Assembly: GCA_029067025.1 (NCBI GenBank)
Contig: JAIEFH010000283.1
Coordinates: forward strand, 1-20,572
Reading direction: 5' to 3'
Length of the DNA: 20,572 nt
Source: Oscillospiraceae bacterium
Lineage (GTDB): Bacteria; Bacillota; Clostridia; Oscillospirales; Oscillospiraceae
The position numbers and the translations under genes are program-made. A model generated the notes under the pieces. The model did not search any database. It was not told where the DNA came from and saw nothing but the letters and a program-made list of their open reading frames with translations. The stretch's first letter is position 1; each line of letters opens with the position of its first letter. Of this stretch, positions 6,938-14,572 are shown in pieces.

Positions 6938-7564
6938 CTACACCAACAGCCATAATATCAGCATACTGACGTAGCTTACCTTCGCCTTCTTTCTCGAAGC
7001 ATAAAAAGGAATGGCATAAACAAACGCATTTAGTGCGGATACAATACCGTCCTCAAATCCATGCGCTAAATGCGGCAGGCCCCATAAGAAAAATAGTGCC
7101 AACGCCCCCCAGGGTATTCTCTCCTTTTTGGTCAGATATTCCCCCGCCCGCTGAGCGCATATCAAGAGTTCCAGCATTAGCAGCACTTCCAGCGGATAAT
7201 AGAGGATATTTCTAACCGTATATAATGGATAGCCTGAGAAAAACTCCCGAATAAGTAAAGGCTTCATTCCAGCATAGAAATAATTTCTCACCGCGATAGA
7301 GATTCCGCCCGTAACCACAAAAAAGAAGATGAACCAATCCCTGTCTATTAAATGACCATTTGTATAGTACAGTTCTTCCATATCCTGCCGTTTCAGTCTG
7401 GCCAGAATGCAGAATGCCCCAATTCCCCAGATCACGGGACTTATCCCAAATGCCAATATTTGATTTGGTATAAACAGGGGAATAAAATCACATTCTATCA
7501 CACCCCATGTGAGCGCCGTCATGATTAACGCCTGTATGCCTTTTTTGGAATCCTCTTTTTTCAT
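6938..7564 (-). CDS. polytopic membrane protein, possibly a degenerate CPBP-family member
   Basis: 208 aa with about six hydrophobic segments. The ATG is preceded by GGGGGCAGCC. I do not recognise a specific family. Near the C-terminus, FFLWGLPHLAHGFEDGIVSA followed by LNAFVYAIPFY resembles the second and third motifs of CPBP intramembrane proteases (aromatic-xxx-His, then His/Asn in the next helix). The diagnostic EExxxR motif is missing, and its nearest candidate reads LELLICAQR. It could be a non-catalytic CPBP-like protein. The next gene on the same strand is a true CPBP protein, which supports a relationship. Its base composition is lower in GC than the flanking mal and amt loci, hinting at separate acquisition. 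Confidence 0.7.
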   Translation of the reverse strand: MKKEDSKKGIQALIMTALTWGVIECDFIPLFIPNQILAFGISPVIWGIGAFCILARLKRQDMEELYYTNGHLIDRDWFIFFFVVTGGISIAVRNYFYAGMKPLLIREFFSGYPLYTVRNILYYPLEVLLMLELLICAQRAGEYLTKKERIPWGALALFFLWGLPHLAHGFEDGIVSALNAFVYAIPFYASRKKAKVSYVSMLILWLLV

Positions 7565-7754
7565 ATGGCTGCCCCCTTTGCGATTTATCAGCTATGTATT
7601 CTACCATAATGAGACACCATATTTTCTTAAAAACAGATTAACTTTCCTTTATCTTTACTTTAGTTTGCCCCATCTTTGCGTATAATTGTTGACAGTACCT
7701 ATCAAACCTTGCATACCCTCAACGATGCGGTTTTTTATCGGCTGGAAATATTTT

Positions 7755-8384
7755 TTATATTATAACTCCTAGAAAATCATAGGCATAGTGCACCGCAATT
7801 GATATTGTAATATCCTTACATTTGTAAGCAATAAGGCAGAATACAAAATGAGCCATAAATGTTTCGATCAAGTTAGGCAATGCTTCTACTAAATAATGCA
7901 AAGACACATTATTGTGAACAACCATCTGAAACGGAATGTGCATAAACGAGAATAACAATGCTCCGATTATAAATATCACATACTTATTAAGCTTAAAACC
8001 AAATAAATAATTTTGTATCAGTCCTCTAAACAGGATTTCTTCTATGGCGGCAATATAGAAAAGATAATAAAGCATTTGCTTTAACAATTTATCAAAAGCG
8101 AGGTCACTGAATATCCAAATAACGATAAAAGTGATTACTATTATAATTAGAGATATGATGAGGTTCATCCGTAATTTTTCTTTTCCGAAACCTAGGTTAT
8201 AAATATTTCTATCCTTAATCAAAGCAATCAAAACACCCACTGCAAACAATGAGCAGTATATGATGTTCATGCCGGATGTAAACCCTTTTCGATACAATAC
8301 TCCAGCTAGAAGCAAACCCAGAAAATATGCGCAATAGTAAACGATAGCGATGATACCATATGATTTCTGCTTAGATTGATACAT
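7755..8384 (-). CDS. CPBP family intramembrane glutamic-type endopeptidase
   Basis: Predicted 209-aa integral membrane protease of the CAAX/Abi (CPBP) family. All motifs are visible in the chosen numbering: EEILFRG with E115/E116 and R120, FSFMH with F145 and H149, and HYAYD with H199 and D203. There are about seven hydrophobic segments. The ATG at 8382-8384 has GGAGG 6 nt upstream; the GTG four codons earlier overlaps that SD. Members serve in CAAX-like prenyl protein processing, bacteriocin maturation/self-immunity, or unknown roles; no bacteriocin gene is visible beside it. The gene is strikingly AT-rich (many AAA/ATA/TTT codons) next to GC-rich neighbours, so horizontal acquisition is likely. 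Confidence 0.88.
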   Translation of the reverse strand: MYQSKQKSYGIIAIVYYCAYFLGLLLAGVLYRKGFTSGMNIIYCSLFAVGVLIALIKDRNIYNLGFGKEKLRMNLIISLIIIVITFIVIWIFSDLAFDKLLKQMLYYLFYIAAIEEILFRGLIQNYLFGFKLNKYVIFIIGALLFSFMHIPFQMVVHNNVSLHYLVEALPNLIETFMAHFVFCLIAYKCKDITISIAVHYAYDFLGVII

Positions 8385-8495
8385 TTTTTCCTCCACAAAG
8401 TTCTGATTGCCGATTTGCTCAGCGACCCCATCTTACCACAGGCGTACGCAAAATTCTATTAAATCCTGTTTAAGATTTTTTGCCCCGTTCGTGGA

Positions 8496-8529
8496 GAGCC
8501 CCGTGGGCACCAAAGTACCCACGGGGCTC
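8496..8529 (-). terminator. hairpin downstream of amt-PII
   Basis: GAGCCCCGTGGG (8496-8507) and CCCACGGGGCTC (8518-8529) form a perfect 12-bp stem only 7 bp beyond the amt-PII stop. It probably ends that transcript on the minus strand. The following bases are not a clean U run, so it could also act as a 3' stabilising stem. Confidence 0.6.
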
Positions 8530-8536
8530 CTGTCCG

Positions 8537-10279
8537 TCATTCTACATCCTGGAGGGCATCGTAGCCCTCTTCGCCGGTGCGAACCTTCACCACGTTCTCC
8601 ACGTCATAGACAAAGATCTTGCCGTCGCCGATGTGGCCGGTGTACAGCACCTGTTTGGCGGTTTCGATGACGCTGCGGACCGGCACCTTGCTCACCACCA
8701 CGTCCACCTGGATCTTGGGCAGCAGGTTGGTCTCCACAGCCACGCCGCGGTAGTACTCCGGCTTGCCGCCCTGGACGCCGCAGCCCAGCACATGGGACAC
8801 GGTCATGCCGGTGATGCCCAGTTCCATGAGGGCGTTCTTCAGCGCGTCGAACCGGGCCTCCCGGCAGACGATCTCCACCTTGGTGAACTTAGTGCCGCTG
8901 GTCTCCGTTTCAGACTTGAAGGCGGGCACCCTCTGGACCACCACGGCCTCGGCGGGAGGCACCGCGTCCTTGGCGGGCACCACTACGGGGGCGGGGCCCG
9001 TATAGCCGCCGAACCGCTCCACCGCGGGGGCGAAGTCCGGGTAAGCGCTGGGCAGGCCGTGCTCGGTGCTGTCCAGACCGGCCAGTTCTTCCTCCTCGGT
9101 GACCCGCAGGCCGTGGAGCTTGCCGATAAGGAAGAAGGTGACGATCATGGCCAGGATGGCGTACCCCGCCACAGCGGCCACGCCCAGCAGTTGGAGGCCA
9201 AGCTGGCTCGCGCTGCCGGTATACAGCAGGCCGGACAGTCCGGCGGGGGCGTCGGGCGTGGCCAGCAGGCCCACCGCCACGGTGCCCCACAGGCCATTGG
9301 CGCAGTGGACGCCCACCGCGCCCACCGGGTCGTCGATGTGCAGCTTCAGATCCAGCAGCTCCACCACGACCACTACCAAGATACCGGACACCGCGCCCAC
9401 CACAGTGGCCCCCAGGGCGTCCATGGCGTCACACCCGGCAGTGATGCCCACCAGCCCCGCCAGGGAGGCGTTCAGGCACATGGATACGTCGGGCTTGCCG
9501 TTGCGGATCCAGGTGAACAACATGGTGACCACGGTGGCCACCGAGGGGGCGATGGTGGTGGTCAGAAAGATGGAGGCCAGCTCGGAGGCGCTGGTGGCCG
9601 CCGCGCCGTTGAAGCCGTACCAGCCCAGCCACAGGATGAACACGCCCAGCGCGCCCAGGGTGATGGAGTGGCCGGGGATGGCGTTGACTTTGGTCACTTT
9701 GCCGTCCTTATCCGTCACATACTTGCCCAGCCGGGGGCCCAGGAAAATGGCGCCCACGAGCGCCGCGATGCCGCCCACCATGTGGATGGCGCAGGATCCG
9801 GCGTAATCATGGAAGCCTATCTGGCTCAGCCAGCCGCCGCCCCAGATCCAGTGAGCCTCAATGGGGTACACCAGCAGGGAGATGACGCCGGAATAGATGC
9901 AGTAGGCGGAAAACTTGGTGCGCTCCGCCATGGCGCCGGACACGATGGTGGCGGTGGTGGCGCAGAACACCAGGTTGAACACGAAGGTGGACGCCCCGGT
10001 GAAGGAACCGTCGGCGGGACTTGCAATAAAGTCCTTGAAGCCGGTCCACAGATCCATGTTGGGCAGGCCGATGAGACCGAACAGCGTGTCCTCCCCCATC
10101 ATCAGCGTGTAGCCCAGCAGGGAAAAGACCACGGTGCCGATACAGAAGTCCATCAGGTTCTTCATGATGATGTTGCCCGCGTTCTTTGCCCGGGTGAAGC
10201 CGGTCTCTACCATGGCGAAACCGGCCTGCATCCAAAACACCAATGCCGCGCCGATCAAAAACCAAAATTCTACGGTCAT
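8537..10279 (-). CDS. amt: ammonium transporter fused to a C-terminal PII signalling domain
   Basis: A 580-aa membrane protein importing ammonium. Residues ~1-395 are an AmtB/Rh channel: VETGFTRAKNAGNI, AMAERTKF, the recruitment-site Asp158, and the twin-His pore at H166 (AIHMVGG) and H325 (VGAVGVHCANGLWGT). An Ala/Pro/Val-rich linker (~400-465) leads to a complete GlnB/GlnK-type domain (~466-578) with MELGITGMTV, LPKIQVDVVV, TGHIGDGKIFVYDV and RTGEEGYDA. In normal systems PII is a separate trimer that plugs Amt when nitrogen is plentiful; here it is covalent. The T-loop keeps EYYRG but reads YYRGVAVETN where the uridylylated Tyr51 of enteric GlnB would be, so uridylylation there is unlikely. 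The ATG at 10277-10279 is chosen because GGAGAG lies 7 nt upstream; the GTG two codons earlier is too close to that SD. Confidence 0.94.
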   Translation of the reverse strand: MTVEFWFLIGAALVFWMQAGFAMVETGFTRAKNAGNIIMKNLMDFCIGTVVFSLLGYTLMMGEDTLFGLIGLPNMDLWTGFKDFIASPADGSFTGASTFVFNLVFCATTATIVSGAMAERTKFSAYCIYSGVISLLVYPIEAHWIWGGGWLSQIGFHDYAGSCAIHMVGGIAALVGAIFLGPRLGKYVTDKDGKVTKVNAIPGHSITLGALGVFILWLGWYGFNGAAATSASELASIFLTTTIAPSVATVVTMLFTWIRNGKPDVSMCLNASLAGLVGITAGCDAMDALGATVVGAVSGILVVVVVELLDLKLHIDDPVGAVGVHCANGLWGTVAVGLLATPDAPAGLSGLLYTGSASQLGLQLLGVAAVAGYAILAMIVTFFLIGKLHGLRVTEEEELAGLDSTEHGLPSAYPDFAPAVERFGGYTGPAPVVVPAKDAVPPAEAVVVQRVPAFKSETETSGTKFTKVEIVCREARFDALKNALMELGITGMTVSHVLGCGVQGGKPEYYRGVAVETNLLPKIQVDVVVSKVPVRSVIETAKQVLYTGHIGDGKIFVYDVENVVKVRTGEEGYDALQDVE

Positions 10280-10309
10280 GTACACTCTCTCCTATTCCAG
10301 ATAAAGATA

Positions 10310-10359
10310 GAAAGGCAGCGGCGCCCCGGGAGGTGCACCTCCGAAGCGCCGTTGCCTTT
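10310..10359 (-). promoter_or_regulatory. long hairpin at the 5' end of the amt leader
   Basis: AAAGGCAGCGGCGC (10310-10323) and GCGCCGTTGCCTTT (10346-10359) pair along 14 positions with one G-U. Within the loop, GGAGGTGCACCTCC forms a second palindromic stem. On the minus strand it begins only a few nt after the predicted start point and is followed by CTATCTTTATCT, so it may act as an attenuator or protect the mRNA end. It resembles a terminator but has no continuous U run. Confidence 0.6.
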
Positions 10360-10369
10360 CACGGGGTTC

Positions 10370-10416
10370 ATCATACGCCATTTTTTGCAAGCTGTCAATG
10401 CCAAAATTGCAAAAAA
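10370..10416 (-). promoter_or_regulatory. amt-PII promoter overlapped by a 10-bp inverted repeat
   Basis: On the minus strand, -35 TTGACA (10393-10398) and -10 TATGAT (10370-10375) are spaced by exactly 17 bp, a near-consensus housekeeping promoter. The arms TTTTTTGCAA (10381-10390) and TTGCAAAAAA (10407-10416) are perfect inverted repeats 16 bp apart. One arm lies in the spacer and the other just upstream of the -35 box, so a bound protein would cover the promoter. It does not match the GlnR consensus TGTNAN7TNACA. Start point expected near 10363. Confidence 0.75.
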
Positions 10417-10502
10417 CGGTTTCCAAGCCGGGGCAAGGTTTGGTAAAAATCACCTTTCAGCTTTTTTATGAAGGAAGCACTGCGTTTCATATAGAATCAC
10501 AG

Positions 10503-10531
10503 TTGCGCCGGGACAAAAAAGCGTATATAAT
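10503..10531 (+). promoter_or_regulatory. glmS promoter
   Basis: TTGCGC (10503-10508), a 17-bp spacer and a perfect TATAAT (10526-10531) on the plus strand predict a start near 10538. This gives a leader of ~120 nt before the glmS ATG at 10659. Confidence 0.7.
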
Positions 10532-10544
10532 AACATCCACAGAC

Positions 10545-10569
10545 GACGGAGCCTGCAACGGGCTCCGTC
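10545..10569 (+). promoter_or_regulatory. hairpin in the glmS leader
   Basis: GACGGAGCC (10545-10553) and GGCTCCGTC (10561-10569) form a perfect 9-bp stem with a 7-nt loop, starting about 7 nt into the predicted transcript. No U run follows. It may stabilise the 5' end. The rest of the leader (10570-10650) shows no glmS ribozyme core. Confidence 0.5.
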
Positions 10570-10658
10570 CGCCCTTTCAAGAGGAGTGCCGGCACAGAGA
10601 GCCGTTTATGAAAATAAGCGGAGAGGCTATTTCATGTTTTTTCTGAGGAGGAATCGTT

Positions 10659-12488
10659 ATGTGCGGTATTATTGGATTTGTTGGCGGCGAGGAGGCCGCG
10701 CCCATTCTGCTGGACGGCCTGAGCCGGCTGGAATACCGGGGGTACGACTCGGCGGGAATGGCCGTCTTTGACGGGGAAAAGCTGGAGGTGGCCAAGGCCA
10801 AGGGAAGGCTCCGGGTGCTGTTCGACATGACCCAGGGGGGGGCCGCCATCCACGGCGCCCTGGGCATCGGTCACACGCGGTGGGCCACCCATGGCGCGCC
10901 GTCAGACGTGAATTCCCACCCCCAGGTGAGCCGCAGCGGGCGCATCGCCGTGGTGCACAACGGCATCATCGAGAACTATGCCCAGCTCAAGCAATTCCTG
11001 GTGGATCAGGGCGTGCCGTTTGCCTCGGAGACGGACACCGAGGTGGTGGCCCAACTCATCGAGTATTTTTATGAGGGCGACATCCTCAAGGCCGTGGGCC
11101 GGGTGCTCCACCGCATCGAGGGGGCCTATGCCTTGGGCATTATCTGTGCCGACGAGCCTGAAAAGCTCATCGCTGTCCGCAAGGATAGCCCGCTGATCCT
11201 GGGGCTGGGGGAGGGATTCAACTTCCTGGCCTCCGACGTCACCGCCATCATCAAGCACACACGCGAGGTCATCTATATGGAGGACGGGGAGCTGGCGGTG
11301 CTCACCCGGGATGGAGTTGCCTGCTACAACCATCTGCTCCAGCCGGTGGAGAAGGAGATCTCCCACGTGGACTGGGAGATCGACGCGGCGGAGAAGGGCG
11401 GCTATGAGCACTTCATGTTCAAAGAGATCATGGAGCAGCCCGAGGCCCTGCGCCGGGCCATCTTCCCCCGGCTCAAAGACGGGGAGGTGGTGCTGCCCGA
11501 TTTCTCCCTGGATGACGGGTTTATCCAGAACATAGACCGGCTGTATGTGGTGGCTTGCGGCTCGTCCTATCACGTGGGCATGGTGGGCAAGTACAATCTG
11601 GAGCGGCTGCTGCGCCGTCCGGTGGAGGTGACGCTGGCCTCCGAATTCCGATACATGGAGCCCATCGTCACCGAGCGCACCCTGGTGGTGGTGATCAGCC
11701 AGTCCGGCGAGACCCTGGACACCATGGCCGCCCTGCGGGAGGCCCGGCGGCTGGGGGGCAAGATCCTGTCCATCGTCAACGTGGTGGGCTCCTCCATCGC
11801 CCGGGAATCCGACGAGACGCTGTACACCTGGGCGGGGCCGGAAATTTCCGTGGCCACCACGAAGGCATATTCCACTCAGCTGGCGGTTCTGGACTTGCTG
11901 GGGCTGTACCTGGCCAAGCGGCTGGGCACGATAGGGGAGGAGCGGTACCGCGCGGTGGTGCGGGAGCTGCTGCTGCTGCCCTCCAAGCTGGAACAGGTGC
12001 TGGAGAAACGGGAGGACATCCAGTACTACGCCTCTCAGTATTTCAACCACGAGTCGATTTTCTTCATTGGCCGCAATGTGGATTACGCGCTGGGGCTGGA
12101 AGGGTCGCTGAAATTGAAGGAGATTTCTTATATCCACTCCGAAGCTTACGCCTCCGGTGAGCTGAAGCACGGCACGATTTCCCTCATTGAGGACGGCACT
12201 TTGGTGGTGGCGGTGGCCACCTACAGCAGGCTCTTTGAAAAGGCCATGAGCAACGTGGTGGAGGTGAAGAGCCGGGGGGCGGATGTGCTGGCCCTCACGA
12301 CCCAGGATCATATAGACAAGATGGGCACGGTAGCCAATGGCCTGTTCGCCATTCCGGACACCGACGAGCTGCTGCTGCCCTCCCTGGGGGTGGCCCCGCT
12401 GCAGCTGCTGGCCTATTACATTGCCCTCATGCGGGGGTGTGACATCGACAAGCCCCGGAACCTGGCCAAATCGGTGACGGTGGAATGA
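10659..12488 (+). CDS. glmS: glutamine--fructose-6-phosphate aminotransferase (isomerizing)
   Basis: Cytosolic enzyme making glucosamine-6-phosphate from fructose-6-P and glutamine, the entry to UDP-GlcNAc and peptidoglycan synthesis; 609 aa, the normal length. The N-terminal glutaminase (1-~235) begins MCGIIGFVGG with catalytic Cys2 after Met removal. It shows SRLEYRGYDSAGMAV, HTRWATHGAPSDVNSHP, HNGIIENY and SETDTEVVAQL. Two SIS domains follow, with CGSSYHVGMVGKYNLE, ISQSGETLDTMAALREAR and ETLYTWAGPEISVATTKAYS, then GLEGSLKLKEISYIHSEAYA. It ends DIDKPRNLAKSVTVE, the family's signature tail. TGAGGAGGAATCGTT precedes the ATG. It has its own promoter and is divergent from amt-PII. Confidence 0.98.
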   Translation: MCGIIGFVGGEEAAPILLDGLSRLEYRGYDSAGMAVFDGEKLEVAKAKGRLRVLFDMTQGGAAIHGALGIGHTRWATHGAPSDVNSHPQVSRSGRIAVVHNGIIENYAQLKQFLVDQGVPFASETDTEVVAQLIEYFYEGDILKAVGRVLHRIEGAYALGIICADEPEKLIAVRKDSPLILGLGEGFNFLASDVTAIIKHTREVIYMEDGELAVLTRDGVACYNHLLQPVEKEISHVDWEIDAAEKGGYEHFMFKEIMEQPEALRRAIFPRLKDGEVVLPDFSLDDGFIQNIDRLYVVACGSSYHVGMVGKYNLERLLRRPVEVTLASEFRYMEPIVTERTLVVVISQSGETLDTMAALREARRLGGKILSIVNVVGSSIARESDETLYTWAGPEISVATTKAYSTQLAVLDLLGLYLAKRLGTIGEERYRAVVRELLLLPSKLEQVLEKREDIQYYASQYFNHESIFFIGRNVDYALGLEGSLKLKEISYIHSEAYASGELKHGTISLIEDGTLVVAVATYSRLFEKAMSNVVEVKSRGADVLALTTQDHIDKMGTVANGLFAIPDTDELLLPSLGVAPLQLLAYYIALMRGCDIDKPRNLAKSVTVE

Positions 12489-12490
12489 GC

Positions 12491-12535
12491 AGGGGAGTGT
12501 TTGGCCCCTCCGTGTGGACAGCTTAGATCCACACG
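12491..12535. terminator. paired hairpins between convergent glmS and marR-type genes
   Basis: AGGGG (12491-12495)/CCCCT (12505-12509) is followed by CGTGTGGA (12511-12518)/TCCACACG (12528-12535), a perfect 8-bp stem with a 9-nt loop. They occupy the entire 48-bp gap between the two stop codons and probably end both transcripts. Neither stem has a strong U run, so efficiency is uncertain. Confidence 0.55.
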
Positions 12536-12536
12536 T

Positions 12537-13073
12537 TCATGCTCCGTGGCTGTGCCCACCTTCCCCATCGCCGCGGCTTTCCAGCCGCTGGGCCCAGTCG
12601 GCGGACAGCTTATCCAGCAACCGTTCCAGCGTGCCCTGTTCCTCGGGCGTGAGGGCGGAGAACAGCTCCGCCCGGCGGCGGAGTATGTGTTCCTCATCCC
12701 GCTGGGCCACCCAACTCCGGCCCTGCTCCGTGATGGACAGGGATACCTTTCGGCGATCCTCTTCGCTGCGCACCCGGGTAATGAGGCCCTTGTCCTCCAG
12801 TTTGGCGGCGATCTCGCTCATGGAACCCGCCTGAATGCCCAGCAGATCCTGGAGCTCCTTCTGGGGCATTTCCCCTCGCTGGCACAGGGTGCGCAGGATC
12901 CGGCCCTGTCCCCGGCGCTTTCCCAGACAGTGGGAGAGCAGCCGCCCGCACCGCTCAAACTTCCCCGCCAGGTCGCCCCGGTCCATGTGGGCCTCATAGC
13001 AGCAGCGGCTGAAGCCCTTCTCACCGCGCTGGGGGCCGGTCTGCGCCTGATCGTTTTTTATTGCCTCATTCAT
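12537..13073 (-). CDS. MarR-family transcriptional regulator
   Basis: 178-aa predicted DNA-binding protein. The winged helix-turn-helix lies at ~60-130: GRILRTLCQRGEMPQKELQD, then LLGIQAGSMSEIAAKLEDKG (recognition helix) and LITRVRSEEDRRKVSLSITE (the wing, with the family's DxRR signature). Dimerisation helices flank it; the C-terminus is Gly/His-rich. Such proteins repress efflux or stress genes and release DNA on binding a small ligand. No transporter gene is adjacent on the same strand downstream, so the target may be itself, the nearby antiporter, or a distant gene. Start is ATG at 13071-13073 with GAGGAG about 10 nt upstream; it has its own promoter. Confidence 0.88.
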   Translation of the reverse strand: MNEAIKNDQAQTGPQRGEKGFSRCCYEAHMDRGDLAGKFERCGRLLSHCLGKRRGQGRILRTLCQRGEMPQKELQDLLGIQAGSMSEIAAKLEDKGLITRVRSEEDRRKVSLSITEQGRSWVAQRDEEHILRRRAELFSALTPEEQGTLERLLDKLSADWAQRLESRGDGEGGHSHGA

Positions 13074-13117
13074 ATTGAGAAAACTCCTCTAACATTTTCG
13101 TTGGGCACCTTGCGCTT

Positions 13118-13146
13118 ACCTTACAGCATAGCCGGTAAACTGTCAA
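13118..13146 (-). promoter_or_regulatory. promoter of the marR-type gene
   Basis: On the minus strand, TTGACA (13141-13146) and TAAGGT (13118-13123) are spaced by 17 bp. A small dyad, TTACC (13116-13120) and GGTAA (13134-13138), lies over the -10 and spacer and could be an autoregulatory site; its arms are too short to be sure. Confidence 0.65.
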
Positions 13147-13303
13147 GAGAAATGTTTCGGCGCCTTAACAAATGAGCTTGGATGAGCTTCTCTGCGCTTC
13201 GTCAGGCACCACAGGAATGTCAATCAGATTGAAAAGCAGAAGTGATAGTTCAAATAGTTCCACTCAATGGGATGGACGTGGACACGGTATACAAGTCCCG
13301 CGA

Positions 13304-14503
13304 TTATTCCTCCCGCTTCAACAATTTTTGATAGGTCAGATCCATGCCGATCGCGCCGAGCGGGGCGGTGATCAAAATGGATAGGACGGCGACAGACAGC
13401 ACGATGTTGCCGCAGGGCAGTCCCAGCGCGAGGGGGATGGAGCCGATCGCGGCCTGTACGGTCGCTTTTGGCAGGTAGGCGATCACGCAGTACAGGCGTT
13501 CCTTCCGGTTCAGCGCCGTGCCGATCATGCAAAGCCACACCCCGGCGCAGCGGAACAAAAGCCCAACGGCGATCATCAATACCGCGCCCGCCCCGGCTTC
13601 CAAGGTGTAACGGATGTCCACCGCAGCCCCGACCAGCACAAACAGGATGACTTCAGCGGCAAGCCACAGCTTTCCGTACTTTTCCTGTAAGCGGCCTGTC
13701 ACGCTGGGCGCGCTCCGCATCGCCAGCACCAGCGACATACTCATGATGGCCAGCAGCCCGGAAACCGGGATGATGCCCTCCAGCCAGTCCTCAACGGCCA
13801 GCAGGAGGAAAGAAACGCCCAGCACGATGATGACCTTGGCGCTGTTTCGGATCAGATGTTGGCGGGAGTAGTTTAGCTCAAAGAACCAGGCCAGCACGAA
13901 TCCGACGGCGGCGCCAAGCAGGATGCCCAGCACGATGGAGACGGGGATTTTTGCAAAGTCTGCGAGCTGTGCCCCGTTCCCCTGGGCCATGCTGATGAAC
14001 GTGCCAAATAAAACGATCACGAACACATCGTCCAGTGACGCACCGGCGAGGATCATTTGTGGGATGCCTTTCTCTGTGCCATACCGCTCGTCGAGCAGTT
14101 GAACCATCCGGGGAACCACGACCGCTGGGGAAACGGCTCCCAGCACCGCGCCCATGATGGCGGCGTCAATGCGGCCGATTCCTAAGACCAGCGGCGCGAA
14201 AAGGACGAAAGCGGAGATTTCCAGCAACGCTGGCAGAAAGGACATCAGCAAAGCAGGACGGCCCACTTTTTTCAAATCCCCGATATTGAGGGACAGGCCG
14301 GCTTTTATGAGGATGATGACCAGCGCCATTTGCCGCAGATCCGCCGAAATGGCAAGGATCGATCCATCGAACAGGTTAAGCACGTAGGGACCCAGCAGGA
14401 TGCCGGTGATCAGCATACCGATGATGCGCGGCAGGCCGATCCTCTGAAAAATTGAAGCAAGTGCCAGACCGACGAGAAAGATAAGAGCCAGTGAAGTCAA
14501 CAT
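13304..14503 (-). CDS. cation:proton antiporter (CPA superfamily), fluoride-riboswitch controlled
   Basis: 399-aa integral membrane antiporter with ~12 hydrophobic segments, exchanging H+ for Na+/K+ or possibly acting in fluoride resistance. Family features are the IGLPRIIGMLITGILLGPYV entry helix, GAVLGAVSPAVVVPRM (S125-P131 region) and ILAGASLDDVFVIVLFG with an Asp-Asp pair at 158-159, where CPA2 exchangers such as NapA carry their ion-binding aspartates. An apparent longer frame begins at 14596, but that region is the riboswitch. The ATG at 14501-14503 (MLTSLALIF) has a perfect AGGAGG 8 nt upstream, so I choose it. Transcription comes from a strong promoter at 14622-14650 through the riboswitch. 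Na+/H+ antiporters are a known, less common class of fluoride-riboswitch genes. Stop TGA-type end near the marR promoter, with no clear terminator. Confidence 0.92.
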   Translation of the reverse strand: MLTSLALIFLVGLALASIFQRIGLPRIIGMLITGILLGPYVLNLFDGSILAISADLRQMALVIILIKAGLSLNIGDLKKVGRPALLMSFLPALLEISAFVLFAPLVLGIGRIDAAIMGAVLGAVSPAVVVPRMVQLLDERYGTEKGIPQMILAGASLDDVFVIVLFGTFISMAQGNGAQLADFAKIPVSIVLGILLGAAVGFVLAWFFELNYSRQHLIRNSAKVIIVLGVSFLLLAVEDWLEGIIPVSGLLAIMSMSLVLAMRSAPSVTGRLQEKYGKLWLAAEVILFVLVGAAVDIRYTLEAGAGAVLMIAVGLLFRCAGVWLCMIGTALNRKERLYCVIAYLPKATVQAAIGSIPLALGLPCGNIVLSVAVLSILITAPLGAIGMDLTYQKLLKREE

Positions 14504-14525
14504 GAAAATTCCTCCTAACACGCAG

Positions 14526-14572
14526 AAAAGCTGATGCCTCCTGCGATTTGAAATCACAGAAGTCATCAGCTT
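14526..14572 (-). terminator. riboswitch expression platform: terminator overlapping the aptamer
   Basis: AGCTGATG (minus strand, at 14571-14564) pairs with CATCAGCT (14536-14529). The stem continues inward through ACTTCTGTGATTT against AAATCGCAGGAGG with one mismatch and two G-U pairs, around a single-nt tip. It is followed by UUUUCUG. Its left arm contains the aptamer's conserved CUGAUGACUUC, so aptamer and terminator are mutually exclusive. Confidence 0.8.

Noticed and set aside
10393..10416. GlnR or TnrA box at the amt promoter
   Set aside because: The dyad TTTTTTGCAA/TTGCAAAAAA does not fit TGTNAN7TNACA.
8480..10471. Very long plus-strand open frame (663 codons) opposite amt-PII
   Set aside because: It is the His/Gly/Gln-rich antisense shadow of a GC-rich gene; it has no family motifs, and the minus-strand gene has clear domains, promoter and SD.
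10532..10658. glmS ribozyme
   Set aside because: I looked for the AGCGCC...GGC cleavage-site core and the downstream pseudoknot strands and found neither; the leader is also short.
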